DNA from: Oceanobacillus chungangensis
Lineage (GTDB): Bacteria; Bacillota; Bacilli; Bacillales; Amphibacillaceae
Direction: 5' to 3'
Length of the DNA: 64,000 nt
Assembly (NCBI RefSeq): GCF_003369565.1
Contig: NZ_PIOD01000001.1
Coordinates: 124,001 to 188,000, forward strand
The translations under genes were made by a program, and so were the position numbers. The notes under the pieces were generated by a model, which searched no databases, was not told the DNA's origin, and was given only the letters and a program-made list of their open reading frames with translations. Below, in pieces: positions 1 through 9,277 of the stretch. Each line of letters begins with the position of its first letter. The first letter of the stretch is position 1.

Positions 1-1359
1 GTTGTTTTGCCCAATATTGAAGATGAAAGTGAACGTGAACGAGCTCAGGATGAATTACCACAAAGTGCAGCAGGAAAAACGATTATGACTACAGAACCAA
101 AGTTTATCCCCAATCAGGCGGTGTCGGTAAATGTAGAGGAAGGTCTTGATGTTAACATTAGACTGGTTGATTGTGTTGGATATGCTGTTGAAAGTGCAAA
201 AGGCTTCGAGGATGAGAATGGTCCAAGAATGATTCATACACCGTGGTATGAAGACCCTATTCCCTTTCACGATGCAGCAGAAATCGGTACGAGGAAAGTA
301 ATCCAAGAGCATTCAACAATCGGTGTTGTACTTACAACTGATGGCTCATTTGGAGAAATTCCACGTGCAGACTATGTAGATGCAGAAGCTAGAGTAATTG
401 AGGAATTAAAAGAAGTTGGCAAACCATTTATTATGGTCATTAACTCGGTGAAACCGTCAAGTCAAGAAACAGAATTATTACGTCAAAAACTAGCTGAAGA
501 GCATGATATTCCGGTAATTTCAATGAGTGTTGAATCAATGACAGAACACGATGTATTTAACGTATTGCGTGAGGCTCTATTTGAATTCCCTGTGTTAGAA
601 GTAAACGTCAACCTCCCTAGCTGGGTGATGGTATTAAAAGAGGATCACTGGCTACGTGAGAATTATCAAAATGCGATACAAACAACTGTTAAGGATATAA
701 AAAGATTACGAGATGTAGACCATATTGTTGGAAATTTCGCTGATTATGATTATATTGAAAAAGCCAATTTAGCAGGAATGGAAATGGGTGAAGGTGTTGC
801 TGAAATTGATCTTCATGCACCAGATCATCTTTATGACCAGGTATTAAAAGAAATTGTTGGTCAAGAGATTCGTGGGAAAGATCACCTCTTAGAGCTAATG
901 CAGGAATTTGCTTATGCAAAACGAGAATTTGATCAAGTTTCTAGCGCACTTCACATGGTCAAACAAACGGGATATGGAATTGCAGCGCCAACTTTAGCAG
1001 ATATGATATTAGACGAACCTGAAATCATTCGTCAGGGCTCAAGATTTGGTGTTAGGTTAAAAGCTGTTGCTCCATCAATCCATATGATAAAAGTAGAAGT
1101 AGAATCAGAATTCTCTCCAATTATCGGTACTGAAAAACAAAGTGAAGAGCTTGTGCGATACTTAATGCAAGATTTTGAAGAAGATCCGCTTTCTATTTGG
1201 GAATCTGATATTTTTGGGCGCTCGCTAAGTTCAATTGTTAGAGAAGGGATTCAAGCCAAGATTGCGTTAATGCCAGAAAATGCTAGATACAAACTGAAGG
1301 ATACGCTGGAGAGAATAATAAACGAAGGTTCTGGTAGTTTAATAGCAATTATTTTATAA
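1..1359 (+). CDS. spoIVA: Stage IV sporulation protein A, 5'-truncated by window edge
   Basis: This is the spore-coat basement ATPase, which polymerises on the forespore outer membrane and anchors the coat. The frame is open from base 1 (V-V-L-P-N-I) to the TAA at 1357-1359, giving 452 residues. The B. subtilis protein is 492 residues and residue 41 aligns with the first codon, so only the first 40 residues, including the Walker A loop, lie outside the window. The PQSAAGKTIMTTEPKF stretch, the VDCVGY (Walker B-like) segment and the C-terminal end GSGSLIAIIL are all present and intact. An internal TTG at 7 is not a real start. A terminator follows directly. Identification is by recognition of near-identical family sequence. 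Confidence 0.97.
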   Translation, partial: VVLPNIEDESERERAQDELPQSAAGKTIMTTEPKFIPNQAVSVNVEEGLDVNIRLVDCVGYAVESAKGFEDENGPRMIHTPWYEDPIPFHDAAEIGTRKVIQEHSTIGVVLTTDGSFGEIPRADYVDAEARVIEELKEVGKPFIMVINSVKPSSQETELLRQKLAEEHDIPVISMSVESMTEHDVFNVLREALFEFPVLEVNVNLPSWVMVLKEDHWLRENYQNAIQTTVKDIKRLRDVDHIVGNFADYDYIEKANLAGMEMGEGVAEIDLHAPDHLYDQVLKEIVGQEIRGKDHLLELMQEFAYAKREFDQVSSALHMVKQTGYGIAAPTLADMILDEPEIIRQGSRFGVRLKAVAPSIHMIKVEVESEFSPIIGTEKQSEELVRYLMQDFEEDPLSIWESDIFGRSLSSIVREGIQAKIALMPENARYKLKDTLERIINEGSGSLIAIIL

Positions 1360-1384
1360 GCAGCTGATTTTAGCTGCTTTTTCC
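1360..1384 (+). terminator. spoIVA intrinsic terminator
   Basis: An AGCAGCT/AGCTGCT stem with a GATTTT loop is followed by TTTTTCC, directly after the spoIVA stop codon. Confidence 0.8.
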
Positions 1385-1680
1385 TATGAATAGAAATAAT
1401 ATAACTTTAGCTACTCTGTTAAATTGACGCCACTTAAATTCATAACTTAAGATAAGCAACCGAAAATTATCCGCCAGCATCTTATACCTCAAAAAAATAA
1501 CTCTCTTTTTTTCTTTTTGACGGCAGGAAATCTACGTTATGTGTCGTATAGTTGTATATGAAAGGCTTATAACTGTTTTCTCTAAAAAGGCTGAAAAGTG
1601 AAAAAAAGCCACATTTTGTTATAAATTTAGGCTATTTTGCTACTTTTTTACTAAAATTTGATATAAATGGATATTTATTG

Positions 1681-1709
1681 TTGAATTTTGTTGCAAACTC
1701 AGTTAATAT
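1681..1709 (+). promoter_or_regulatory. Probable sigma-A promoter of hbs
   Basis: TTGAAT (1681-1686), a 17-base spacer and TAATAT (1704-1709) lie about 125 bases upstream of the HU start codon, implying a leader of roughly 115 nt. The rest of 1385-1833 is AT-rich, and I see no gene in it. Confidence 0.5.
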
Positions 1710-1833
1710 AAGCCTTGTCATCATTACAATATGATGAAGTTTACGTATAAAAATAGGCAATTATGTGAACAAATGATTATAACTTATTTTTTGTTCCACT
1801 GTCGTTTTTTAATTTTGGGAGGAGGTGAATGTC

Positions 1834-2106
1834 ATGAACAAAACAGACTTAGTAAATGCTGTAGCTGAGAAAAGCGAACTTTCTAAGAAAGATGCTTCAA
1901 AAGCAGTTGATGCAGTTTTTGAATCTGTCATGGATTCACTTAAAAATGGTGAAAAAGTACAATTAATCGGATTCGGTAACTTTGAAGTACGTGATCGTTC
2001 TGCACGTAAAGGACGTAATCCACAAACTGGTGAAGAAATCGAAATCCCAGCAAGTAAAGTTCCTGCTTTCAAACCAGGAAAAGCCCTTAAAGATATCGTA
2101 AAATAA
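1834..2106 (+). CDS. hbs: Nucleoid-associated DNA-binding protein HU
   Basis: Histone-like HU is a homodimer that bends and compacts DNA. The start chosen is the ATG at 1834 ([12 protein letters not shown]), which gives 90 residues, the normal HU length. A GTG at 1825 would overlap the strong GGAGGTG ribosome-binding site at 1821-1827. The signature [21 protein letters not shown] (DNA-binding beta arm) starts near residue 46 and the C-terminal [11 protein letters not shown] helix is present. The gene is monocistronic, with its own promoter upstream and terminator downstream. In B. subtilis folE follows at this point; here it is absent. Confidence 0.98.
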   Translation: MNKTDLVNAVAEKSELSKKDASKAVDAVFESVMDSLKNGEKVQLIGFGNFEVRDRSARKGRNPQTGEEIEIPASKVPAFKPGKALKDIVK

Positions 2107-2124
2107 TTTTACATAGGGCAATGA

Positions 2125-2156
2125 AAGGGTACGTTTAAATGCGTACCCTTTTTATA
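2125..2156 (+). terminator. hbs intrinsic terminator
   Basis: The stem AAGGGTACG/CGTACCCTT with loop TTTAAATG is followed by TTTATATTT. Confidence 0.9.
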
Positions 2157-2599
2157 TTTGTTTCTACATAAACTCCATTTCGTATTATTCGATACTTATT
2201 ATATAAACTGTGACGTGACACGATTGTTAATTCCTACTCCGAACAGTGCCATACCTTAGAAAAGCTTCAGACTCAGAAGGGGATATTCAGCTTTTTATTA
2301 ACAGGCGTATAATGGAGTGTATGTTTTTTCACTATATTAGATAGATTGAGAAGGAATAAAAATATTTTATTACATTCGTGCAACTAAGCTTCTCTCTGTA
2401 AATATGGTGATAAATCCGTTTTCTAAAGTACCAAATATCTTTTAGAAAACATGCTTACATAAATATGATTTTATTTGAAAGAATAAAGAGTTGGCGCAAT
2501 AGTAATGCTTCTTTCAGACCAAATTAAATTGAAATTAATTGTATTGACATTATGATAATAGTTAGAGATAGTAAAAGTAGATGGGAGCGTCGTTAATTA
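2157..2599 (+). other. Gene-free stretch where folE would be expected
   Basis: In B. subtilis folE (mtrA) lies between hbs and mtrB. This 440-base interval has no open frame of useful length and no folE motif that I can see. It contains a weak hairpin (AAAAGCT...AGCTTTTT, about 2259-2300) and the mtrB promoter at its right end. Confidence 0.5.
2544..2572 (+). promoter_or_regulatory. Probable mtrB promoter
   Basis: A perfect -35 TTGACA (2544-2549), a 17-base spacer and a weak -10 GATAGT (2567-2572) lie 28 bases before the mtrB start. Confidence 0.5.
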
Positions 2600-2824
2600 A
2601 TGGATAATTCAACGTTAAATCGTGATTTCATTGTAATAAAAGCATTAGAAGATGGAGTTAATGTAATTGGTCTAACGCGTGGTACAGATACTAAATTTCA
2701 TCATACAGAAAAACTTGATAAAGGCGAAATTATGATAGCACAATTTACGGAACATACTTCAGCAGTAAAAATTAGAGGTAAAGCTGTTTTACAAACTAGT
2801 CATGGAGAACTTTCATCAGAATAA
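2600..2824 (+). CDS. mtrB: Tryptophan RNA-binding attenuation protein TRAP
   Basis: TRAP is an 11-subunit ring that, when loaded with tryptophan, wraps GAG/UAG-repeat RNA and terminates trp-operon transcription. The 74-residue length is typical. The [23 protein letters not shown] stretch and the [12 protein letters not shown] segment, which carries the Lys-Arg residues that contact RNA, are recognisable. The usual partner folE (mtrA) is missing upstream, and the usual target trpEDCFBA is missing from the aro cluster downstream, so its targets must lie outside this window. The ribosome-binding site (GGGAG, about 2583) is rather distant from the ATG. No TRAP target repeats were noticed here. 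Confidence 0.95.
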   Translation: MDNSTLNRDFIVIKALEDGVNVIGLTRGTDTKFHHTEKLDKGEIMIAQFTEHTSAVKIRGKAVLQTSHGELSSE

Positions 2825-2902
2825 AATTTGAATTGATTGTACATGTTAGATGTGCAATGTTAGCTGCATAAACACGTTTATCAACTTTCAGTATACAATG
2901 AT

Positions 2903-2930
2903 TTGGAACATGCTAGAAATATGCTATAAT
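2903..2930 (+). promoter_or_regulatory. Probable promoter of hepS-menG-hepT
   Basis: TTGGAA (2903-2908), a 16-base spacer and a perfect TATAAT (2925-2930) lie about 43 bases upstream of the hepS start, suggesting transcription independent of mtrB. Confidence 0.6.
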
Positions 2931-2973
2931 GAATTAGCATTATTGAATAGGTGAAAGGTCTCAGGTGATTCAT

Positions 2974-3759
2974 TTGAACACATCTAACATGGATACAACA
3001 TATTTAAAAAAACTATTACAAGATAGTATTCATCATAAATTCTTAGAAAAATATATTAAACAACCTAACATTGACGAAGAAAAGCTTATTATTTTATCGT
3101 CGTTAATCAGCAATAACACCGGTTTAACCATAATTGAAAAAGAACATTATATTATTACTACAATGATGGTACAAATTGCACTAGATACACATGAGACAGT
3201 TCCAGTTGAAACAAGTGAAATCGAACATCAAGCAGTAATAACAAATCAATTAAAGGTTCTAGCTGGTGATTATTATAGTGGTCTATATTATTTACTGCTT
3301 TCTGAAATTGAAGATTTCGACTTAATCCATTGCTTAGCAGCAGCAATCAAGGAAATTAACGAATATAAGATGAAGCTATATTATCGCGAATTTAATACAT
3401 TCGATGAATATCTATTCCTTACAGAAAAAATAGATTCGTTATTAATCTTAAGTGTAGCAAATTACGTTAATGAACACTCCTTGGACAACGTTTCAAGAGA
3501 ATGGCTGCTTATGAATAAACTAATGCAAGAAAGAGAAAGTCGATTAAATGGGATTATTGCACCAATTTATGAGCAAATGGCTGATCTAGATCGTTCTACA
3601 TTTTTAACACGTATTGATACAATGATTGAGAACAAAAAGAGAACAATAGAGAACTTATTAGTTAATTTACCTGAAGAACATACAGCATTTAAATTACATG
3701 TACATTCAAAATTATCCGAAGTCATGTATAACAATATCTCTATTGCGGAAGAAGGGTAA
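2974..3759 (+). CDS. hepS: Heptaprenyl diphosphate synthase component I
   Basis: This is the small, non-catalytic subunit that pairs with HepT to make heptaprenyl diphosphate, the MK-7 side chain. The start chosen is TTG 2974, five bases after AGGTGA; GTG 2965 falls inside that ribosome-binding site. The product is about 261 residues (family about 250). Conserved blocks seen are DEEKL near the N-terminus, YIITTMMVQIALDTHETV and LKVLAGDYYSGLYY. The stop lies only 3 bases before menG. The context (hepS-menG-hepT) is diagnostic for this rather divergent protein. Confidence 0.93.
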   Translation: MNTSNMDTTYLKKLLQDSIHHKFLEKYIKQPNIDEEKLIILSSLISNNTGLTIIEKEHYIITTMMVQIALDTHETVPVETSEIEHQAVITNQLKVLAGDYYSGLYYLLLSEIEDFDLIHCLAAAIKEINEYKMKLYYREFNTFDEYLFLTEKIDSLLILSVANYVNEHSLDNVSREWLLMNKLMQERESRLNGIIAPIYEQMADLDRSTFLTRIDTMIENKKRTIENLLVNLPEEHTAFKLHVHSKLSEVMYNNISIAEEG

Positions 3760-3762
3760 GGA

Positions 3763-4476
3763 ATGCAAGAACATAAGCAATCAAAGGAAGAACGTGTACA
3801 TCACGTGTTTGAAACAATCTATTCAAATTACGATTCTATGAACTCTATTATTTCTTTTCAACGGCATAAGGCCTGGAGAAAAGATGTTATGAAACGCATG
3901 AACGTCCGCAAGGGATCGAAAGCCCTAGATGTTTGCTGTGGAACAGGGGATTGGTCTGTCTCATTAAGTGAAGCAGTTGGGGCAAACGGTGAAGTTATTG
4001 GGTTAGATTTTAGCCAAAACATGTTGTCCATTGCAGAACAGAAGAAAAAAGACTTTAATTTAAATAACTTGCAATTAATTCATGGAAATGCGATGGAGCT
4101 TCCATTTGAAGATAATTCATTTGACTATGTTACGATTGGTTTCGGCTTACGGAATGTTCCAGATTATATGACCGTTCTAAAAGAACTATATCGTGTAGTG
4201 AAGCCTGGTGGAAAAGTCGTTTGTTTGGAAACTTCACAGCCAACGATGCTCGGCTTTAAACAATTATATTTCTTCTATTTCCGATTTATAATGCCGCTGT
4301 TTGGCAGAGTATTTGCGAAAAGCTATAATGAATATGCATGGTTAAACGAATCTACTAGGGAATTTCCTGACAAACAGAAATTAAAACAGATGTTTTTAGA
4401 TGCAGGGTTTTCTAGCGTGCAAATTAAAAACTATACTGGCGGAGTTGCAGCAATGCATATGGGCTTTAAAAAGTAA
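3763..4476 (+). CDS. menG: Demethylmenaquinone methyltransferase
   Basis: This enzyme (also menH/ubiE) makes the last menaquinone step, C-methylation of demethylmenaquinone with S-adenosylmethionine. It has 237 residues and a class I methyltransferase fold. Motif [12 protein letters not shown] is near residue 55, with GLDFSQNML after it, then the UbiE signature [24 protein letters not shown] and the C-terminal [14 protein letters not shown]. It lies 3 bases after hepS with GAAGGGTAAGG as the ribosome-binding site, so the two are probably co-translated. Confidence 0.97.
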   Translation: MQEHKQSKEERVHHVFETIYSNYDSMNSIISFQRHKAWRKDVMKRMNVRKGSKALDVCCGTGDWSVSLSEAVGANGEVIGLDFSQNMLSIAEQKKKDFNLNNLQLIHGNAMELPFEDNSFDYVTIGFGLRNVPDYMTVLKELYRVVKPGGKVVCLETSQPTMLGFKQLYFFYFRFIMPLFGRVFAKSYNEYAWLNESTREFPDKQKLKQMFLDAGFSSVQIKNYTGGVAAMHMGFKK

Positions 4477-4521
4477 CGTGCAATGCTCAAGACCACTACG
4501 AATTGAAAATAGACATAAATG

Positions 4522-4559
4522 CCTTATGTAATGTGTCTTTGCACATCATTTTCATAAGG
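4522..4559 (+). other. Intercistronic hairpin between menG and hepT
   Basis: The outer stem CCTTATG (4522-4528)/CATAAGG (4553-4559) and inner stem ATGTGT/GCACAT form a 38-base structure ending 8 bases before the AAAGGTGA ribosome-binding site of hepT. There is no T-tract, so it is not a terminator. It may affect processing or translation (inference). Confidence 0.45.
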
Positions 4560-4579
4560 TATATATAAAGGTGACCTAT

Positions 4580-5551
4580 ATGAAACTTCCTAAAACATAT
4601 GGATATTTAAAAAAAGACTTAAACATTATAGAAAAATCATTACATCAAATGATACAAGCGGAGCATCCTACATTACGCAGTGCGTCTACCGAATTACTTA
4701 ACGCTGGGGGGAAGAGAATTCGCCCTATTTTTGTTTTACTTTCTGGACATCTTGGTAAATTTGAGTTAGACAAGATTAAAACTGTCGCCGTAACTCTCGA
4801 ACTTATCCATATGGCAACACTGGTACATGACGACGTTGTTGATGATGCAGAACTGCGCAGGGGTAAACCTACCATCAAGAAACTATATGGTAATCGAGTA
4901 GCAATGTATACAGGAGATTATATTCTAGCAAGAGCATTAGAGGAAATATCAACCTTAAGAAATGCTGAAGTACATAAATTATTTTCTAAAACGATTGTTG
5001 AAGTTTGTGAAGGTGAGATTGAACAAATTGAAGACAAATATAATTTCGATCAATCTTTACGTGATTATTTACGAAGAATAAAACGTAAAACAGCATTACT
5101 AATAGCTATGAGCTGTAAATTAGGTGCAATTGTTTCCGGTTTATCTAAGAGGGATGCTAATAGACTATATCTTTATGGCTACTATGTTGGTATGTCTTAT
5201 CAAATAATCGACGATATTTTAGATTTCACCTCTACTTCTAAAATACTGGGAAAACCTGCTGGAAATGATTTATTACAAGGAAATATAACCTTACCAGTTC
5301 TTTACGGAATGCAAAATGAATCATTTAATAAACGATTATTGGAAACATTTACAGATAAGGATAATGTTCAACCAGTTGATATGGAAGCGCTCATTAATGA
5401 ATTGAAGCAGACAGACGCTATCCTAAATTCCTACCAATTAAGTGACCATTACTTACAGAAGGCATTAACAACCATTGAGAATTTCCCAAGCTCACGTGCA
5501 AAGCAAACACTAGTTGATATTGCTACATTTATTGGAAAAAGACGTTCCTAA
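4580..5551 (+). CDS. hepT: Heptaprenyl diphosphate synthase component II
   Basis: This is the catalytic trans-prenyltransferase subunit. It adds isopentenyl units to farnesyl diphosphate and works with HepS. The ATG at 4580 follows AAAGGTGA at good spacing; the GTG at 4571 is inside that site. About 323 residues. The first aspartate-rich motif DDVVDD is near residues 84-89, followed by LRRGKPT. The second, DDILD, is near 211-215. GGKRIRP near residue 44 binds diphosphate. It lies 104 bases after menG with a hairpin in the gap. Confidence 0.97.
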   Translation: MKLPKTYGYLKKDLNIIEKSLHQMIQAEHPTLRSASTELLNAGGKRIRPIFVLLSGHLGKFELDKIKTVAVTLELIHMATLVHDDVVDDAELRRGKPTIKKLYGNRVAMYTGDYILARALEEISTLRNAEVHKLFSKTIVEVCEGEIEQIEDKYNFDQSLRDYLRRIKRKTALLIAMSCKLGAIVSGLSKRDANRLYLYGYYVGMSYQIIDDILDFTSTSKILGKPAGNDLLQGNITLPVLYGMQNESFNKRLLETFTDKDNVQPVDMEALINELKQTDAILNSYQLSDHYLQKALTTIENFPSSRAKQTLVDIATFIGKRRS

Positions 5552-5562
5552 TATTGTTATTT

Positions 5563-5590
5563 TCTAATAAATTTGATAAAATTTATTAGA
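5563..5590 (+). other. AT-rich inverted repeat upstream of ndk
   Basis: TCTAATAAATTT and AAATTTATTAGA form a 12-base perfect palindrome with a 4-base loop between hepT and ndk. It could be a weak terminator or a binding site; the sequence does not decide. Confidence 0.35.
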
Positions 5591-5625
5591 TTTAACATAT
5601 ATTTACATAATAGAGGGGTGCGCAA

Positions 5626-6072
5626 ATGGAAAAAACGTTTGTAATGGTCAAACCAGATGGGGTACAACGTAATTTGATAGGGGAAATCACGAAGCGTTTT
5701 GAAAGAAAAGGATTCCAGTTAGTTGGGGCAAAACTAATGGTAGTTTCGAATGAGCTTGCACAAACACATTATGCTGAACATAAAGAAAAGGTTTTCTTTG
5801 GGGATTTAGTAGAATTTATTACTTCTGGTCCTGTATTTGCAATGGTATGGGCGGGAGAGAATGTTGTTGCTACCTCACGTAGTCTAATTGGAAAGACCAA
5901 TCCTTCCGAAGCAAGTCCTGGTACAATCCGGGGAGACTTTGGTGTCATTGTCGACAAAAACATTATTCATGGTTCAGACTCTCTAGAGAGTGCTGAAAGA
6001 GAAATTAATTTGTTTTTTAAACAAGATGAGATTGTCTCATATGAGAAACAAGAAAGCACTTGGATATATTAA
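5626..6072 (+). CDS. ndk: Nucleoside diphosphate kinase
   Basis: This enzyme transfers the gamma-phosphate from NTPs to NDPs through a phosphohistidine. The 148-residue length is standard. The N-terminal [12 protein letters not shown] and the active-site segment NIIHGSDS (catalytic His115) are intact, as are Lys9 and Arg101. The start ATG follows AGAGGGGTG. It sits between hepT and cheR as in B. subtilis and is closed by a strong terminator. Confidence 0.98.
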   Translation: MEKTFVMVKPDGVQRNLIGEITKRFERKGFQLVGAKLMVVSNELAQTHYAEHKEKVFFGDLVEFITSGPVFAMVWAGENVVATSRSLIGKTNPSEASPGTIRGDFGVIVDKNIIHGSDSLESAEREINLFFKQDEIVSYEKQESTWIY

Positions 6073-6077
6073 TAATT

Positions 6078-6106
6078 GCCCCCGTTTTGATCGACGGGGG
6101 CTTTTT
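6078..6106 (+). terminator. ndk intrinsic terminator
   Basis: The GC-rich stem GCCCCCGT/ACGGGGGC with loop TTTGATCG is followed by TTTTTAA. Confidence 0.92.
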
Positions 6107-6130
6107 AAGCTATGAAAGAGGAGTACGAGA

Positions 6131-6904
6131 ATGGAAGATGAATACATCGAATTTATTAAAAAGATAAAACATAAAGTAGGCGTTGACCTAAGCTTATATA
6201 AAGAAGCACAGATGAAACGGAGAATCACGACTTTAAGGGATAAGCGTGGCCATACCGATTTCAATTCCTATTATAATTCATTAACGAAGGACCCTAAGCT
6301 ACTAGATGAGTTTATGGATCGGTTAACGATAAATGTCTCTGAGTTTTTCCGTAATCCAAAACGTTGGGATGTACTAAGAGATTCAATAATACCGAATATT
6401 TTAGCAAATAAGCAATCTTTAACTATCTGGAGTGCAGCTTGTTCGACGGGTGAAGAACCATACAGTCTGGCGATAATGCTGAAAGAAAATTTTCCGACAG
6501 TAAACTATAAAATAATTGCCACTGATTTAGATGAGATTGCTCTCTCCAAAGCAATTCAAGGTATATATGCTGAACAAGCATTAAAAGAAGTTCCAAAACA
6601 ATATAAACTTAAATATTTCAGTAATGAAAACAATCAGTATCAAATTGATCCTTCACTAAAAAAAGACATCACTTTTAAAAAGCATAATTTATTGGCGGAT
6701 AAATATCCTCGGAATATCGATCTTATCGTTTGCCGTAATGTGCTCATTTATTTTACAGATGAAGCAAAAGAATTAATCTATCGTAATTTTAGTGATGCAT
6801 TAATAGAAAATGGCATTCTCTTTGTTGGTAGTACAGAGCAAATCTTTGTTCCAGCAAAGTATAATCTAAGTATTGTTGATACTTTTTTCTATCAAAAGAT
6901 ATAA
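6131..6904 (+). CDS. cheR: Chemotaxis protein glutamate methyltransferase CheR
   Basis: CheR methylates glutamates on chemoreceptors using S-adenosylmethionine, opposing CheB. It has 257 residues. The N-terminal helical CheR domain (residues 1-75, MKRRI and INVSEFFRNPKRW) is followed by the methyltransferase domain with SAACSTGEEPYSLAI near residue 104, IIATDLDEIALSKA, and DLIVCRNVLIYF near 197. The gene implies a motile organism, but no other chemotaxis gene is in the window. The ATG at 6131 follows AGAGGAG. Confidence 0.96.
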   Translation: MEDEYIEFIKKIKHKVGVDLSLYKEAQMKRRITTLRDKRGHTDFNSYYNSLTKDPKLLDEFMDRLTINVSEFFRNPKRWDVLRDSIIPNILANKQSLTIWSAACSTGEEPYSLAIMLKENFPTVNYKIIATDLDEIALSKAIQGIYAEQALKEVPKQYKLKYFSNENNQYQIDPSLKKDITFKKHNLLADKYPRNIDLIVCRNVLIYFTDEAKELIYRNFSDALIENGILFVGSTEQIFVPAKYNLSIVDTFFYQKI

Positions 6905-7034
6905 GAACATTACATAAAAAGCCAGTAGTTCGAATAATACCAATTATATAAAATGACTTTTTTCAGAAAGTTGCACTAAAATGTTTTTAGTTATGCTATA
7001 GTAATTAGAAAAACATTTAAAAGGAGAATGTAAA

Positions 7035-8204
7035 TTGCGTTACTTAACAGCAGGGGAATCTCACGGAAAACAACTGACAACGATTATTGAAGGCATTCCA
7101 GCTAGAATGCCCATCGTAAAAGAGAACATCAATGATTCTTTATTAAGGAGACAGCAAGGGCATGGCCGTGGTAAACGAATGCAAATTGAGAAGGATCTTG
7201 TTGCAATAACGAGTGGTATTCGCCATGGCTATACATTAGGTTCACCTATCTCACTCGTTATAAATAATGATGACTTTAAGCACTGGACAGATATTATGGG
7301 TGAAGATCCAATTGACGAGGATGCAAATATTCGTAGGGTTATAACGAAACCTAGACCTGGACATGCAGACTTAAATGGAGCATTGAAATACGGACATCGT
7401 GATATGCGAAATGTATTAGAACGATCATCTGCTCGCGAGACTGCTGCTCGAGTTGCAGCAGGTGCAGTAGCGAAAACATTATTAAAACAACTGGGAATAG
7501 AAGTTTGTGGGTATGTGAAAGAGATTGGCGGCATTCGTGCAGAAGAAGTGACATCTCTTACAATGGACGATAGAATTCAAATTTCTCAGAATTCTCCGGT
7601 AATGGTATTGGATAAAAACGTGGAAAAAGCAATGATGGAAAAAATCGACGAAACGAAAAAAGTGGGCGATTCAATTGGTGGGGTCTGCGAAGTATATGTA
7701 GAAGGTATGCCTGCTGGAATTGGTTCTTATGTCCATTATGATCGAAAACTAGATTCAAGGATTGCAGGAAGTGTTGTGAGTATCAATGCTTTTAAGGGCG
7801 TTGAATTTGGGATCGGTTTTGATGCTGCAAGATTAAACGGAAGTGAAGTACATGATGAAATAGCTTGGGATGATACTGAGGGGTATTATCGAACATCCAA
7901 TCGTCTTGGTGGATTTGAAGGCGGTATGACTACAGGAATGCCAATTGTTGTTAGAGGGGTAATGAAGCCAATTCCGACATTAATGCTTAAGCCACTTCAA
8001 AGTGTCGATATCGATACAAAGGAACCTTTCAAAGCAACAGTGGAACGCTCTGATGCATGTGCGGTACCAGCAGCATCTGTTGTGATGGAACATGTTGTTG
8101 CATTTGAATTAGCGAAGGCAATTACAGAGCAATTCCCTAGTGATCAGTTCCCAACTCTTAAGAAGGCTATCGATGATTATCGCGAAGAAATTAGGTGTTT
8201 CTAA
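7035..8204 (+). CDS. aroC: Chorismate synthase
   Basis: This enzyme converts 5-enolpyruvylshikimate 3-phosphate to chorismate with reduced FMN (named aroF in B. subtilis). It has 389 residues. The TTG start at 7035 follows AAGGAGAATG. Signatures seen are [11 protein letters not shown] at the N-terminus, [12 protein letters not shown] near 38, and the [10 protein letters not shown] and [17 protein letters not shown] blocks. The stop TAA (8202-8204) overlaps the aroB ATG by one base, which shows translational coupling. It is the first gene of a five-gene aromatic cluster. Confidence 0.98.
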   Translation: MRYLTAGESHGKQLTTIIEGIPARMPIVKENINDSLLRRQQGHGRGKRMQIEKDLVAITSGIRHGYTLGSPISLVINNDDFKHWTDIMGEDPIDEDANIRRVITKPRPGHADLNGALKYGHRDMRNVLERSSARETAARVAAGAVAKTLLKQLGIEVCGYVKEIGGIRAEEVTSLTMDDRIQISQNSPVMVLDKNVEKAMMEKIDETKKVGDSIGGVCEVYVEGMPAGIGSYVHYDRKLDSRIAGSVVSINAFKGVEFGIGFDAARLNGSEVHDEIAWDDTEGYYRTSNRLGGFEGGMTTGMPIVVRGVMKPIPTLMLKPLQSVDIDTKEPFKATVERSDACAVPAASVVMEHVVAFELAKAITEQFPSDQFPTLKKAIDDYREEIRCF

Positions 8205-9277
8205 TGGAGGAAATTGCCGTCACATCCAGTTCCCATACTTATAAAATTGTAATCGGTGAAAACATCCGCTTTCAGCTCAAATCATTTTTACCAAAGACGT
8301 ATTCATCAATATTAATCATTTCTGATGAGTCGGTTGCTCCTTTATATATCAATGATATTAGAAGCAACTTTACTGAGGAGCAGGTTTTCCAAACAGTTCT
8401 CCCATCTGGAGAACAAACCAAAAGCATGGATACCTTTTATAACGTACATACCGATGCAATTAATGCTGGATTAGATCGAAATTCATTGATTATTGCTTTA
8501 GGTGGCGGGGTTGTCGGTGACCTTGCAGGGTTTGTAGCTGCAACCTTTATGCGAGGAATTGATTATATTCAAATTCCTACAACAATTCTTGCGCATGATA
8601 GCAGTGTTGGTGGAAAAGTGGCAATTAACCATAAACTTGGAAAAAATTTAATTGGCAGCTTTTATCCACCGAGAGCAGTAATTTACGATGTAGAAACTTT
8701 ACAAACCCTCAGTGCTCGTGAGATACGATCGGGCTACGCTGAACTTGTGAAGGAAGCACTTATAGCTGATCAAGAATTTTTCAATCTGCTCCTTAAAACC
8801 GATATTCAGCAAGTGACAGCGGAAGAATTACAATCTCATCTCTCTCTAGGAATCAAAATCAAAGCAAATATTGTCCAAGAGGATGAGATGGAATCAGGTG
8901 TCCGTATGTATCTGAATCTTGGACATACACTAGGACATGCACTTGAAGCGGAATTAGGATATGGTACCTTAACACATGGTGAGGCAGTCGCGATTGGGCT
9001 CTTATTTACGCTACATGTTAGTGAAAACATGTTTTCTAAACAAATCGCTTCTCATTCGCTAATTCAATGGTTAAAGGAAAACAATTATCCATTTAAGCTT
9101 CAACAATTAGACGAACACGCATTATTGCTTAAAATGAAATCAGATAAAAAGACGGTAAATAGTAAGATCAAAATGGTTCTACTTGAAGATATTGGTAGTC
9201 CAGTAGTTAAAGAGTTAACTGATCAGCAAATACTTGATTTCTTACATTCATTCAATAGAAAGTTGGTGACCGAATGA
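8204..9277 (+). CDS. aroB: 3-dehydroquinate synthase
   Basis: AroB makes 3-dehydroquinate from DAHP, the second shikimate step, using NAD and a divalent metal. I take the ATG at 8204 (MEEIAVTSS, 357 residues) because AGGTG lies 6 bases upstream; a GTG at 8195 overlaps that site. The NAD-binding GGGVVGDLAGFVAATFMRGI, the lysine-rich PTTILAHDSSVGGKVAIN block and the metal ligands in LGHTLGHALE and HGEAVAIG are visible. It overlaps aroC by 1 base and aroH by 4 bases. Confidence 0.97.
   Translation: MEEIAVTSSSHTYKIVIGENIRFQLKSFLPKTYSSILIISDESVAPLYINDIRSNFTEEQVFQTVLPSGEQTKSMDTFYNVHTDAINAGLDRNSLIIALGGGVVGDLAGFVAATFMRGIDYIQIPTTILAHDSSVGGKVAINHKLGKNLIGSFYPPRAVIYDVETLQTLSAREIRSGYAELVKEALIADQEFFNLLLKTDIQQVTAEELQSHLSLGIKIKANIVQEDEMESGVRMYLNLGHTLGHALEAELGYGTLTHGEAVAIGLLFTLHVSENMFSKQIASHSLIQWLKENNYPFKLQQLDEHALLLKMKSDKKTVNSKIKMVLLEDIGSPVVKELTDQQILDFLHSFNRKLVTE

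Noticed and set aside
2157-2540. Degenerate folE in the hbs-mtrB gap
   Set aside because: I looked for GTP cyclohydrolase I motifs in all frames of this interval and saw none; the gene looks deleted rather than decayed.
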